A DNA stretch of 64,000 nt, from assembly GCA_032207245.1 (NCBI GenBank), contig CM063500.1, forward strand, positions 38,769,987 to 38,833,986, given 5' to 3'. Source of the stretch: Pardosa pseudoannulata. Taxonomy: Eukaryota; Arthropoda; Arachnida; Araneae; Lycosidae. Shown piece by piece: positions 1 to 13,248 of this stretch. How positions within the stretch are numbered: position 1 is the first letter of the stretch; every line of letters starts with the position of its first letter. A program made the translations under genes and the position numbers. The notes beneath the pieces are model-generated. The model saw only the letters and a list, made by a program, of their open reading frames with translations, did not search any database and was not told the DNA's origin.

Positions 1-70
1 TAATAATAAAGATGTTTTTATATATGAAATCAAATGTGTCTTCCATGCCTTAACCACTCGTCCATGTCAT

Positions 71-74
71 ACAT

Positions 75-131
<57 letters not shown>

Positions 132-168
132 CATATATACATACATACATATATACATACATACATAT

Positions 169-232
<64 letters not shown>
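71..232. repeat. (TA)n and TATACA satellite
   Basis: About 160 bases of TA dinucleotides with a central block of TACA/TATACA variants. The TA arms on either side can pair. Open frames across it are meaningless. Confidence 0.95.
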
Positions 233-235
<3 letters not shown>

Positions 236-250
236 GCTGTTTTTACTGAT

Positions 251-1330
251 CATCTAGCCTTTCTAGCACCCAAAAATGCTAAGCTAAAATAATTTCTCGT
301 GGATATCGGCATGCTGTCGTTTTAGGATGTCACAGTTTATATTACTTGGGTGGCAGATCAGATGCTGTAAAGACGTGCGAACAGTGGGGTCTGGATTCGA
401 AATTTACTAGATAAAATGAAATTTTATTGGACTTTGTCTACAATCGTCTGATTTTAGATTATGACACGTATTCAATGAAAGTCTGAGAGTATGTTTAATT
501 GGCCGAGTTTAGAGTTCTTAAACCAAGTACGGGCAATTTTTTTTAACATGTCTAAAATAGACATGTCATACACACACTTAAATACATGTGGGCAGTGCCA
601 GTTCTGGACTATTACGCGCCTGCGTGCAAGATAGTATTTGGCCGTCCTTTATTCAATGCTTATAGATAGTAGATATTCTATAGGCCACCCTAGAAATATT
701 GCCACCTGCGTGCTTGCGCGCACAGCACACATGTTAACCCCGGCCCTGCATGTAGGTCACGCTGCTTTTTAGTGAGGTTCTGCAAAAGCATGAATGGGAC
801 CCAAAATTGTTACAATGGGACCCTGTTAATATCCCGTAAGGAAATTTTTAGATGTGAGGGGAGAGAGACAGTTCAATAAAATATTAAAATATGTTTATTT
901 TTACTGAGAAGTGTCCCAAAACATATTACGTCTGTTTAAAATCGGATGATGTTTAGTTGAAGGAAAAAATTTTTGTGTATAGTTTGATGTATCAAAATTG
1001 AAAAGATAATAGAAAACTTTTTGCTTTTGAGTAAAAATTTACTCAGCAAATACTAGTTAAATCGTGATCTAGAATTAAAATCGATTACAAACATCTATTT
1101 TTGTATAGCTTAATTCGAATCCAAGGCTACTGAACTCTTCCGTTCCTTAAGGTCAACCGGAAAAGCAATAGTGCTTTCTCTTTTAAATAAATAGCAATAC
1201 TTTTTCTTAGAATTAGTGTAAATTTCTGCCTTTTTTTTGTGGGGGGGGTTACAAAATTAAATAACGTTTATTAACTTCAAAACCCCGTCATTTTATTTTC
1301 TTAGAAGAGGGGGGGGTGTTGTTTGTCCAT
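251..1330. other. No gene recognised; mixed AT-rich DNA
   Basis: Unassigned sequence. A less AT-rich patch at 560-830 includes GCGCGC-type words and may be the remnant of an unrecognised mobile element. A purine/pyrimidine run follows near 1230-1250. No reading frame resembles a known protein. Confidence 0.4.
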
Positions 1331-1415
1331 ACATTTAACTGACCAGTTGATGGCCGAATAAGTAAAATATTGGCGTTCAGAAGATAGATAGGTTTTCGGG
1401 TTCGAGTCCAGTCGG

Positions 1416-1595
1416 GCCGAACGATAGCCGAATGGTTAGAGTGCTGGTCTTCGGAACCGAAGTTCGTGGGTTCGAATCCCACTATGGCATGGATGTCCGT
1501 AGCCGTTCGGAAACGGCTTTAAGCAGTAGGTCCCGGTCTCATTAGCCCTCGTGTTGCAAAAAGTAGACCGTAACGCTCCAAAACCAAACCAAACT
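1416..1595 (+). mobile_element. tRNA-derived SINE, family 1, copy 1
   Basis: The tRNA-like head carries an A-box-like TAGCCGAATGG and a B box GGTTCGAATCC. A family-specific body follows (ACGGCTTTAAGCAGTAGGTC, then TAGACCGTA), ending in CCAAACCAAAC. The head folds with a CTTCGGA loop, suggesting a tRNA-Arg(UCG)-like origin (inferred). A second B-box-like GGTTCGAGTCC at 1399-1409 lies just upstream. Confidence 0.8.
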
Positions 1596-1743
1596 AAATC
1601 GAGTCCAATTGAGTACACTTTAGTTTCTAAGAGCGACACGTTTACCATAATGCTCTCAACCAACAGTCCATATTTTTATTAATCCAGAAATAGATTATTC
1701 ATTGACAACTAGGTCTTGATTCACCGTATTCAACTTTTGTATA

Positions 1744-1910
1744 TGCCGAATGGTTAGGGCGCTGATCTTCGGTACCAGAGATCATGGGTTCAAATCTCAC
1801 TGTGGCATGGATAATCGTGGCTGTTTATAATAGCCTTTTAGACAGTAGATCCTGATATCATTAGTCCTCGTGTTGCGAAAAGGTAGACCGTAGCGCTCTA
1901 AACCAAACCA
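1744..1910 (+). mobile_element. tRNA-derived SINE, family 1, copy 2 (diverged)
   Basis: Same head, body and CCAAACCA tail as the copy at 1416, with substitutions in both promoter boxes. It begins within the tRNA-like head. Confidence 0.75.
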
Positions 1911-2379
1911 ATCAACTGTTATGTCAACTCATAAACATTCTCTCAACAGAAGACGATGAATAGATCTTAATTTGGATTTTCTTAAAACATTACTATATAT
2001 CTAAACAGAGCTCTCGTCTAGCAAAATTTTAATCATGGCATCTTTACAATCTAAACAAAAGTAATTGTTTTGTTGTTCAAGGCCAAACAGAACTGTACGG
2101 AAGATTTTCTCCGCATGATGCACATCTTCGAAATGCTACTGTTAAATTTTACTGTTTCATTAATTCTGCCCCCTTACGATTCCGCTTGATGCAGCAGCCT
2201 CTTTGCATAATAGCACAACATGGTTCTGTGGTCAAGCAAAATTCATTTCTTGTGGTACATAGAGAGCTACGATGGATCAACCATTACTTAGAAACTAATA
2301 TATGCTGCCTACATAGCCATTAAAAATATCAATTTTTTAAAAGTTAAAACATCAAGCGCTATAAGCTCATATTTGTACT
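1911..2379. other. No gene recognised
   Basis: AT-rich intergenic DNA between the SINE pair and the putative reductase promoter. Nothing recognisable in either strand. Confidence 0.4.
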
Positions 2380-2714
2380 AAACGTTGAAGTTTTTCCGTC
2401 TGTCTCTACGAGAGGCGTCGCGTTATCTCTTCGCTTTCCTTTCACATAATGACGTTCGATACTTTCACAAGATTGCCTGAAGTAAACTATGACGCAATAA
2501 TAGAGGTCGCTACTGTCAGTGCGTGAATTGCGTCTGTAAATAGTTAAATCGTCCTCTTTGGAGTGCAGTCGTTGCACGAAGAATGTTGTAAAATTTTGGA
2601 ACTGATTTAGTTTGTGTGTGACATGTGATTAGTTTTGTGTTTGAAATTTTATTTGGTTTACTAAACTAACCGAGCACTTCTACCTACCTACCTACCTACC
2701 TAACCTAATATAGT
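2380..2714 (+). promoter_or_regulatory. Candidate promoter and non-coding leader exon of the P450 reductase gene
   Basis: The coding exon of the reductase gene is preceded by an acceptor (AG at 3691-3692), so a 5' non-coding exon should exist. The best candidate ends at 2714, immediately before a strong donor GTAAGTATT at 2715. The preceding 300 bases are richer in GC and CpG than the surroundings (for example around 2410-2460) and include a (CTAC)n run at 2680-2700. No TATA box was assigned. The transcription start is not visible, so the left limit is a guess. Confidence 0.4.
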
Positions 2715-3698
2715 GTAAGTATTAGTATTTCTCTTATAAATATATAATAGGAAAACTACAATTTATAATATATATGTGAGTATTATTTAATTAATGATTT
2801 TATATAATTATATAAATCGCAGTTTTAAAATAGGTGTGATCGTTTGTGACTGAAGTCGTTATTTGTTTGTCTGCTTTTTTCCTTGTTGAAAGAGGGTATT
2901 TTACGGGGGATTTTTTATCTCCTTTTTTTTTATTAATCATGACGCTCATGTAATAGTCTTATTTATTAAACTCTTATGTAATCTAAATTTTATCTCAATG
3001 TCTATAGCAAATTTATTTAAAATTAATTTATATCAGCTGTCTGTTTACAGTGTTGTGCCTTCCAGCATACCTGTTGAATGTTTTTGTTATGTAAAAAAAT
3101 TTAACATTTGATCTTAAAAATGTATAGTTAAAAACACTCGCCACAAAGCCTGATATTGATTGAAAATAGCCCTATTTAATTACGAATTTTTTTATAAGTC
3201 TTATATTAATTATTTTCTTACTGTGATATTTAAATAGTTTTCAACTCAGTTTAATTCATATTAAGGTAAATTTTTCAAATCCGGTATTTATAAATATTAC
3301 CACTACGATTGAGAGCATGTGTGTAAATGTTGATTTAAAAAATATGAATGGAGAGAAAGAATTAAAAGGCTGACATAAACTTTTATAAAGGTTTAAAAAG
3401 AATGTAGTGACTCCTGTGAAATAAGCCATACTAAGTTATCCTAAAAAATCCGTGTTATTAATAATGAATAATGTTGATACTTTCCCTTTCAGTAAGTAGC
3501 TAGAGTGTGTTTAAAACAAAATATTTTCATCTGTTTTTAAGTGTTTAAAATATATGCATTTATTAATAAATATTAATTTATACTTTTAGTATATTTAATC
3601 CTCTATGTATCTAGTTATATTAAATAGTAATATAAAGTTTAGCTAAAAATGTCTTTGTAGATTTTTATTATGAAATCTTGTTTGTGTTGCAGATAAAG

Positions 3699-4001
3699 AT
3701 GGAAAATTCAAAAAGTGAAAATCCTGCTGTGCCTGAGGAGCAGAACTTAATTGAACAACAGATGTTTGGTCTATTTGATGGCTTTGTTATTATTGGAATA
3801 GTTTTAGTAACAGTTTATTTTCTATTCTTTAAGAAAAAGAAAGAAAATGAGACTGTCAAATCTTTTTCAATTGAGTATGTATAAAAAAATTTTATATGTT
3901 TTTTCCCCCTGTATTAGCTTTAATTATTATATCATTGCATTCTGATTAAGCGGTTTTATGAGGGGGGAGTAAACAATGCTATTTCTCAAATCACTATAAA
4001 A

Positions 4002-4078
<77 letters not shown>

Positions 4079-7000
4079 AAATCTTCATTGTCTGTCTAAA
4101 TAATATCATATTTAACTGCAATGTATTTATTTCTACATTTGAAACTCTAAAAGGTTTTTTTTTTTAATTACAATTTTCAGTGAATATAAATAAAAAGAAA
4201 AGTATTAAAAAAGAGTATTTTAAAGCATTTTAGATTAAAAAAAAATAGTTTTTCTTTATCAATTTATATTATTCTTTTGATAAGCTTACTCTTTGCAATT
4301 TTTATTTTCATCAGAAAGATATGCAGACACCTCAGCGCTCCGTTTTTTCCTCTTTTTTCTTTCTTTCACAGTATTTGTCTATTCCCGCCTTTTATTCCTT
4401 TTTTCTTTGGGCCATTCACTCCTTTTATTTGTTTTTCTTCCTAAAAAATTAGACTTATACTGTATTTTTTAAACATTAATTATAAATCAATGTAAGAAAA
4501 ATTAATAGAATTTTACAAACTAGTTAATAACAAATTTTGCTGTTACAAAGTTTTCAAGTTCTGTTTGAAAGTGCATTTTTTTAAAGCTTTGCTATTTGAA
4601 ACAGCTTTTAAATTATTGATGTACTGTTGAGATCCCTATTTTAACAAACCAGCTTATAACAAATGAAAATTTTGATCTCATGATTTTCCTTTTGTTTACA
4701 ATGCTAATTTATCCGTAAATTCTCCATTTTATACATTTATAGTGAATCTTAATGAGGTAGAAAGATCCTTTCTTTCAGTCATTTACTAAGTTTTTTTTTT
4801 CTTCATTTTTTATAAAACTTTTTTGCAGTTATAAAAATAGATTTAAATATGTTTCTAGATTTAAAAACAAAATGCATGAAATTAATAACATCTTGTCCAG
4901 CCCCTCAAGGATTTTTTTTTTTTGGGGGGGGACAAAGAAATTTTTTAAACTATCTTGATACTGGGATCACGTCTGTAGAAGATTATAAATTAATTCAGTA
5001 TTAAAATAGTAAGCAATAACTGAAGACAAAACTAGTTTTGCATTTGTCTACATTTTTGGTCATTCTAATATTCAATCGTTCTGTTGTTTGGTTAAGGTCA
5101 ATTAAAATCATTAAAGACAATATTTTTATAAATCTTATATAAGATAATATGTAATCTTATGTAAATCTTATACAAGTTATAATTTTCTTAGATCTAGCAT
5201 TTTTCTTAAAGGTTCAAGCACAACAAACAAAATGGTTCCTCAAACTTTAATATAATAAAGTTCAACAGTATTGGGGAATTCATTTATTTTTTTTAATTAG
5301 GCACATTGAAGAAGCATCTAATTTGAATCTTATTTTAAATATTTTTTTAGTATGAAACTTGAGTACTTGCTTATATTGATAAAAAGTTATTTAGATACTT
5401 CCATATTTCATATTTAGGCACTTGTTTTTGCATTAAGTAAATCATAACTTTAATTTTTAATAGTTTAACTTCTTCTTTTTTCCTCTTTTTTGAATTTTTC
5501 TCCTTATTTTCCTTCTTTTTTCCCAAAATTTTTACTTCTGTCTCTGGGTATGACTGGACAACATCACATATAGGAATTGTTAACAAGACCATGGTATTTT
5601 TTAATATTTATTATCCTGGTTTTTTTTTTTTCAGTTTTAGTTATTAGAACTATAATTCTACTGAAGTTATTCTTTATTTTAATATTTGCCAAATAAATTA
5701 TTATCCCATTTACACAGAAAAAGTATTAACTTTCATGAATCTAATGTACTCAAATAATTTCTCATCTATGAACATATGGAAAAAATGCTTGCAAAATTTG
5801 AAAAAAAAATTCCCATTTGATTATAATTAAATCTTTTATATTTCCAGTAAAATATGTAAATACTAAAGTTATAGAGCTTTTCAAAGTTGTAGTACAAGCA
5901 ACCTTTAAATTGGAAATAGACTGTAAAATATATTCTCATTGTTTACAGAGATACCTGCATTTCAATGATCTACTCGTATTACTAAATGCAGTTTTCCTTT
6001 TTATATTGTAAGAAATTCTCTAAATTTGGAAATTTAATACATTTTATTATGGTAGTGATAATTAAACATTTTATCCTTCTCTAAACATACACTTGTAAAA
6101 TATTAGAAAATTAATTTGATCACTCTAGTTTTTGATAAAATGTAACTTTTGAAGATCTAAAATTCATACCTTTAAAAAAAATTAGAAAGTAAATATGCTT
6201 GATATTTCAATATTAAAACTAGAAGCAATTAATTCATTTATATCAGTTTTTAGTAACTACTTTTCCGAAAAATACCCTAAAAATTAACAAAAATTATTAT
6301 CAGTTTTCGAGGTTCGAAAAAAATCATGATCTTTTTTAAAAAAATCAGATTTATGTGATTTAAATCAAATTTATTTGATTTTTTTCTGAATTATAATTTT
6401 AATTATTGTTGTGTTTTTGTTTTTTTTGCAATAGACATAGAATAGTTTTTATATGAAGTAGCATCTTATCCATCTAGTATATTCTACACACTGATTACCT
6501 AAAATTAAATACATAAATTTTAATCTAAATACATTCCATTATTTTGTAATTAGGTAGTGCAAACTAAATAAGATGTAAATTTAAAGAACAAATTAAATAT
6601 TCATTTAATGTAAATCATTTATTTAAAAAACGAAAAATCACAATTTCAATATTTTTTTAAGCAATGAATTATGGATTTAACTGTTTCAATAAAAACACTA
6701 GTTTCGATGCTTTAACTACTCCTAATTTGTTGCGAAGTCTAGAATGAACAATACCAAAAGAAGAAAATTGTCTTTCCATTCCAGCAGATGAAGCCACAGC
6801 TGTTGTTATTTGATAGATAAATTGGATTTCAAGTTCTGTAATACTCTCTTTACCTCCCATTGCATAAAATTAATTCCATCAGTCATTGTACCTACCTCTA
6901 CTACATACTTTTTGATGAACAACCCCTAAATTCTTGGAAAGCACATGCTATCTATTTACACTTATTTACTTATTAGTATTTCTGTGCTGACTGATTCCCA

Positions 7001-7460
7001 ATTCTCCTGTCTGGGGAATATATGTTTTAAAAGTGAAAAAAAATAATTTAAATCAATTTTTTTAAAATCAACTGATTTAAATCATGCCAACCCTGTCAGT
7101 TTTATTAAATTTAGTTTATTAAATAAAATTATAAAACTTGCACTATACTTTTTTTTTTTTTGTCAGTTCCGATCACTATGATTAATTGTAAAATTGCCAG
7201 TTACATGGTTAAAAAATACGAAGGAATTTCTTTTGAAAGAGTAAAATTTTAAACTGTTGAATATTAGTAAGAAGCTTAAATTTTCATTGGAAAACAAAGA
7301 GGGAAAAGTGTTATGAATAGTAGTCAGTAAAAGTTTATTCAAGTATTAGGGAAAAAAACTACTTTAATAGGTTATCATTTCTATTATACTATTTCACCAT
7401 AAAGTATGAAATCCAATAATCAATTTCTTGGTAAAATCTCTTTAAAATATTATTTTTCAA

Positions 7461-7521
<61 letters not shown>

Positions 7522-10500
7522 TATGTTGTGATTTGTCTTGTAATCAATAAAAATAGTATCAGTGTATTTCTTTCCCTTTGGTAATTATACCAGCTCATAT
7601 TGAAGAACTGATTTTTTTTATTAAATTTTGTGTATATTATAATAACAAAGATGTTTACTGTATTTTGAATTTATTTACTGAAAGCTTATTAAAACTTTTT
7701 CACTTAAAATGTATATTTCTCACATTGTGTTACTGTCCATAAATTGTTTACAACTGACCATTCTTTAACCCTTTAGCGAACATTGGTTTCGCAGCGAAAC
7801 CTCCTCTTAAACATTTTGTTTCTCTAATTTTTGGAGATATATGAATTTTTTTTATGTTTTTGACTTTTAAAACTTACATCAAATGGCAGTACTGCATTTA
7901 ATTTGTTTTTTCTTTTGAAATATATGTATTTATAATTGCTGTTCCTGGAAAGTTAGTAACGCTATTGTTTTTCACTCATGGCTCCAAACAAAAGTATCTG
8001 TTCAAACAACACTTATAAAGTGTTAAACTATTTATTTGTTTCACTTTTTAAGAACACTTATTTATTGTTATTCCAATTTATTGAAAATTTTAAAAAGCAT
8101 TATGTGCATGCTGTACAAGGGGATAGGTTTGGCAGTTAACCCCCCCCCCTTAATTCCTTATGTGGTATCCTCTAAAGCAAACCCCTCCGAGGATTGCAAA
8201 TAAAAATTTTAATAAATTTTACATTTATAAGGTTCATAGAAAATATTTATAAAATTTTCTTAAATTCCAAAGAATTTATGTTGGTGACCTTTAAAGGGTT
8301 AAGTTGCAATTCATCTTTAAAATCTTTCCTAACAAATTATTTTGAAATTTTAAATGTGTTCTAACATCAATTTTGTGTACCTAAAACTGCTAAAATTAAA
8401 GTTTCTACATTGTCTTGCTTTAGATCAGAATATATATAATATTTACAAAACATCTGTTATAATTTTCAGTTTAGAATTTCAATATTTAGTCTATTGATTT
8501 ATTATCTTTAGTGTACCCCTCTATACTTTTAAAAAGTTCTTTTAACCCTCTGACTCAGGGTTGGCATGATTTAAATCAGTTGATTTTTTTTTAAAAAATC
8601 ATTGATTTAAATAATTTTTTTCACTCCTTTTAAAACCTATATTCCAAAGACAAGAGAATTGGGAATCAGTCATCATAGTAATACCAATAAGTAAATAAGT
8701 GTAAATAGATAGCATGTACTTTCCAAGAATTTAGGGGTTGTTATCAGAAAGTATGTAGTAGGGGTAGTACAATAATTGATAATGACTGGTAGAATTTTTT
8801 TTATGTAATGGGAGGTAAAGAGTATAACAGAACTTGAAATCCAGTATGTCTACCAAATAACATCAGCTGTGGCTTCGTCTGCTGGAATGGAAAGACAGTT
8901 TTTTTCTTTTGGTATTGTTCATTCTGGCCTTTATAACCAATTAGGAGTGGATAAAGCATTAAAGCTAGTGTTTTTATCGAAACAATTAAATCCATCATTT
9001 GGTCCTTAAAAAATATTGAAATAATTGTGATTTTTTTTTTTAATAAATAGCTTGCATTAAAAGAATATTTAATTTCTTCTTTAAATTTACATCTTTATTT
9101 AGTTTGAAATATCCAATTACAAAATAATTGAATGTATTTAGATTAAAATTTATATATTTAATTTTAGGTAATCTGTGTGTAGAATATACTAGATAGATAA
9201 GATGTTACTTTTTATAATAAACTATTATATGTGTATTGTAAAAAACATAAAAAAAACAATTAAAATTAATATTTAAAAAAAAAAATCAAAGAAATCCGAT
9301 TTAAATAAAAAAAAAAATCTGATTTATTTGATTTAAATCAATTTTTTTTATTTAAAAAAAATCATGATTTTTTTCCAACTCTTCTCTGACTGCTCAATTT
9401 GTAAACCGAGATCTCTTTAAAAATTGCATATTTTTTTTTGTTGCATAGTTTAAGTATATAAGCATACTATCTATAACTCTGTTATCTAATATGATTATAG
9501 TTCTAGTCATATAATTCTATTTATTACCTAATTAAATGTCTAATACTGTATATAATTTATTCCACTGGTTAAACAGAGAAAAGGCGAAATGTACTTCTTA
9601 AAAAAGGAAGAAAAACACATTCCTGCGAAAATAGCGGGATGAGCAAATTTTGCTACATTTGAGTTACTTGTGGAAATCGCGGAATGAGCAGAGTAACCCT
9701 CTGATATATATGTATAAAGATGTATATGTATAAATGTTTAGATGTATATTATAAATTTCTTCAACTGGCAACATTTTTTGAATTACGGTTTCAAGTTGTA
9801 ACTCCTTTAACTTTGCCATTATATAGAATATTGCGATCAGTATTGTTTTTGTATAGGTATAGTTTGTTTAATTTTTAACAAATATTTTAAAGTGTCTCTT
9901 AATGATATAGAATTTATTTGCATCTTACCAAAGCTATTTCATTATATTCAAATATTTACCTTTTCTATTACAGGCCTAATACATTTGCTGTATCTGATTC
10001 AAGTTTCATTTCAAAAATGAAATCCACTGTAAGTTTAAATTTACTTCTTAATAACTTCTTCATAAAGATAATTTTGCTAATAACTGGAGGGTATTCTGAG
10101 TTTAAACTATTAAAAAAAATCCTTAAAATGCAGAAGTCGTTATAAACTTTTTTTTTTTTCTTCAAAAGTTTAGATATTTTCTGAGATTATCATTAACTGT
10201 TAGATGTAAATTTAGCATTTTGCTAAAGCTTTTCATTTTTTGATAAAGTAATTTTTCTGACTTAAACCCTGGTAGTTTATGTATATATATAATTATTATT
10301 AAAATGCAGTTACAATTTTTATTATTATTATTATTATTATAATAGGGTCGTAGCATAATTGTTTTCTATGGTTCCCAAACTGGCACAGCAGAAGAATTTG
10401 CAACACGTCTTGCCAAAGAAGCCAATCGATATAGACTAAAAGCAATGGTTGCAGATCCTGAAGAATATGATATGGTATGTAATTAACATCAAGCTAAGAG

Positions 10501-11040
10501 TTTTTATGTATATTGAACTCCCCCCCCCTGTTAACGTTTAAAGACTTTATCATATGAAGAATAATCAGTCATTGTTAATTCATGTTTAAAATCATAACAA
10601 AACTTTCAACACAGTAAGCTAAACTTTACTGAGGTGTAACCAAAATACCAAGAATATAAGTGATAGGGATAGAGCTATTAAAATTATTTGCATTTAAAAA
10701 ATTCAAAAGTTATTCAACAATGTAGTTTTTATCAGTATACTAAATATCTTAACTCTCTCCAAAAAAAACAATGTGACAGTTTTTTATTCAATTGTATATA
10801 ATAAGCTGAAAGATTAAAAAGAGCTATTCACAGTATTAAAAATTATGACAATTCTTCTTGCAGCATTGCTTTGAGTTATTTGTAATATTAATTATATTTG
10901 TATTTTTTTTTTAATTGTTTGAACAGTCACTTAAATCATAAATGTTATTTTTGAGATATTTCCAGGAAAACAAAGTTATATTACCTGTAACATATCTGTA
11001 ATGAAAATAGGCATCTTTAAGTTTTCTTTGTGTGTGGTGT

Positions 11041-11101
<61 letters not shown>

Positions 11102-13216
11102 AATTGCACTCTAAACTAGAATTTTCATCCTTAAAACATCAAATTGTGTGTCTTTTTGATACATTATGCTAAGCTAGAATCTTAGTTTCTTTGTTATAAT
11201 TTATATAAGTGTGAAGAATTTTACTCTTAATTCAACACTCTTTAGTGAAAATTTATTATGGATGAATGTTTTGTTATTATTATTGCTAATATACCCCTTT
11301 TTTACTTTGATAATATTTAATTAATATTAGGAAGACTTAGCCAAAGTTCCAGAGATTGAAAACTCTTTAGCTATATTTTGTGTAGCTACTTACGGAGAGG
11401 GAGATCCAACAGATAATGCTCAAGATTTTTATCAGTGGTTACAGTCTGGAGAGGCAGATCTTAGTGGATTGAATTATGCAGTATGTATAATTACTAATTT
11501 TCTCTATGTATGCTTTATAATTAAAATTCAAACAATAGAAACTATAGTAATCCCATTTTATAACATAAATGTGTCTGTTATATATTATTAATGTATTAAA
11601 ATTTATTCAAATAAGTAACTAAATTGTTTTTTCCAGTTTTAATTTTTATTCTTCATTGCAATGAAAAAAGAGCCTCAATCCAAAGAGTGCAATTACTTCC
11701 TTTTCTCAAGTATAAAATCATTAACTTGCAATTGTACTGCTATAGTCGAATTCTCATGAGTTCTTAGTAACTCATTCAAACTTTAGCCCTATGGAGAGCC
11801 TCTTTTACTTGCCACCTAGCAAGTCCTTTGCACCCCAAAATTATGATCTAAAACAATTTCTTATAAGAATCTGTTCTCTCACTCTAGTGGTTGACAGGTT
11901 ATGTTTTTTTAATCCTTTGTCAGATAGGAGAAATATCAGCCATAAGCCTACTGGCAGCGCAATAAAGTTTACCCTTAGTGTAAAAGTCATTAAAAAAATG
12001 GGCATTGATGTTTGTCAAATATAAAATATTCATAACTTTGTCTAAAGGGTAAAAAATTCATTCACAGAAGGATGTGCAGCTCTATCTTCAGAGAATTTGT
12101 ATCTAACATAGGCTTGCAATTCCGTCACCTTTCTCACCTTTAGTCACTTCACTCGACACGACTGAATAGAAACCTTCTTTATTATTTTGCATGTGGGGCT
12201 CTTGTAGGTTGGCAGATGACCTTGGATAAGTACATTATTAAATCGTTTGGACAGCTATTGGTGAGACTTGGTGAATGCAATGGCATCTTACAAGTACATC
12301 ACCCCTTGGCTGTTCAGACCCACCTCTCTTTCCAAGTACCATCATCCCGTGGGGCTATTTCGGACCCTGCCTGGATTTTCGGTTGATCTAGTTTCCAGTT
12401 CTTTCTGTTGTTGAAAAAAGAAAATCTGAATTAATATAAAAAATATTTTAATAAAAGACCAAAAATATGATACTCTAATCTTATTTTTCTTATTAAAATG
12501 TAATTAGTCATATGGTTTCCAGAATTTACTGATTTTAAAAAGTCGTAAAGAAGTTCCTGAAATGTACATTTAGTACATTAAAGTAACTTACGTCAAAGCA
12601 CACATTTCTCTATTTCTTTTATTTCACAATTTTTGTTTAGATACTCTAATTTAGCTATGTACATATTTCAAAACATCATTAATATATGCAGAAAATTGTG
12701 ATTATAAAATTGATTATAATATTGTATGTAATCAAATCTAATTTATAGATTTTCTTTAATAAAAAGCAATGTTGAGTTATGTTAAACAAAATTTTTAACC
12801 TTTTTTTTATTTGACACTAAAATCATGTCTTGCATGAAATATTTGATTTCGGGTTAAAATAAATAGAAAAATTTTAATAATAGCATCTGTAATCAAGAGG
12901 AGAAAAAAATTGCTTTTTTTTTTTCAATGTTTAGTCACTTATTCTGTATCATTTGTCACTTTTCTCACCTTTTTCAAAGTACCTCAGCAGTTGCAAGCCT
13001 GGAGGAATAATTTAATTTTAGAAAACTTTGCTTAACTGTTAGGAGTTTTGATGTGAAATTAATGAAGGCCTAAGACTGAAATTCAATATTCCAAGTCTAG
13101 CCTTAGCAAATCAAATGATTTGCTGAAGCTATTTTTTATCAGGAAGTTACATGATTAAGAAATAAAGTCTTGTCAAGAGAGTCAACAGAAAAGACTATGT
13201 TTTAAATAATTGCTGT

Positions 13217-13248
<32 letters not shown>

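Larger units (their letters stand above)
3875..9973 (+). other. Intron 1 of the P450 reductase gene
   Basis: The gene's largest intron, about 6.1 kb. It contains a (TA)n tract, two hAT copies in opposite orientation, another (TA)n tract and a TTAA-flanked MITE, each listed separately. The remaining parts (4076-6307, 7104-7460 and 9392-9973) are AT-rich without recognisable content. An exception is a pair of short similar words, GCGGGATGAGCA and GCGGAATGAGCA, at 9630-9690. Confidence 0.85.

Noticed and set aside
34..253. Open frames of Tyr-Ile repeats on both strands
   Set aside because: Produced by the TA/TACA satellite; the same applies to frames near 7389-7598 and 45812-46164.
1416..1490. 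tRNA gene
   Set aside because: Has A and B boxes and a tRNA-like fold, but the acceptor stem pairs poorly and the same sequence recurs with a SINE body and target duplications.
1288..1663. Minus-strand frames with GFEPTNFGSEDQ-like peptides
   Set aside because: Antisense translation of the SINE head; the same peptides appear at 26942-27124 and 40053-40337.
9918..10165. 75- and 65-codon frames over reductase exon 2
   Set aside because: They read through both introns; only 9974-10028 is coding.
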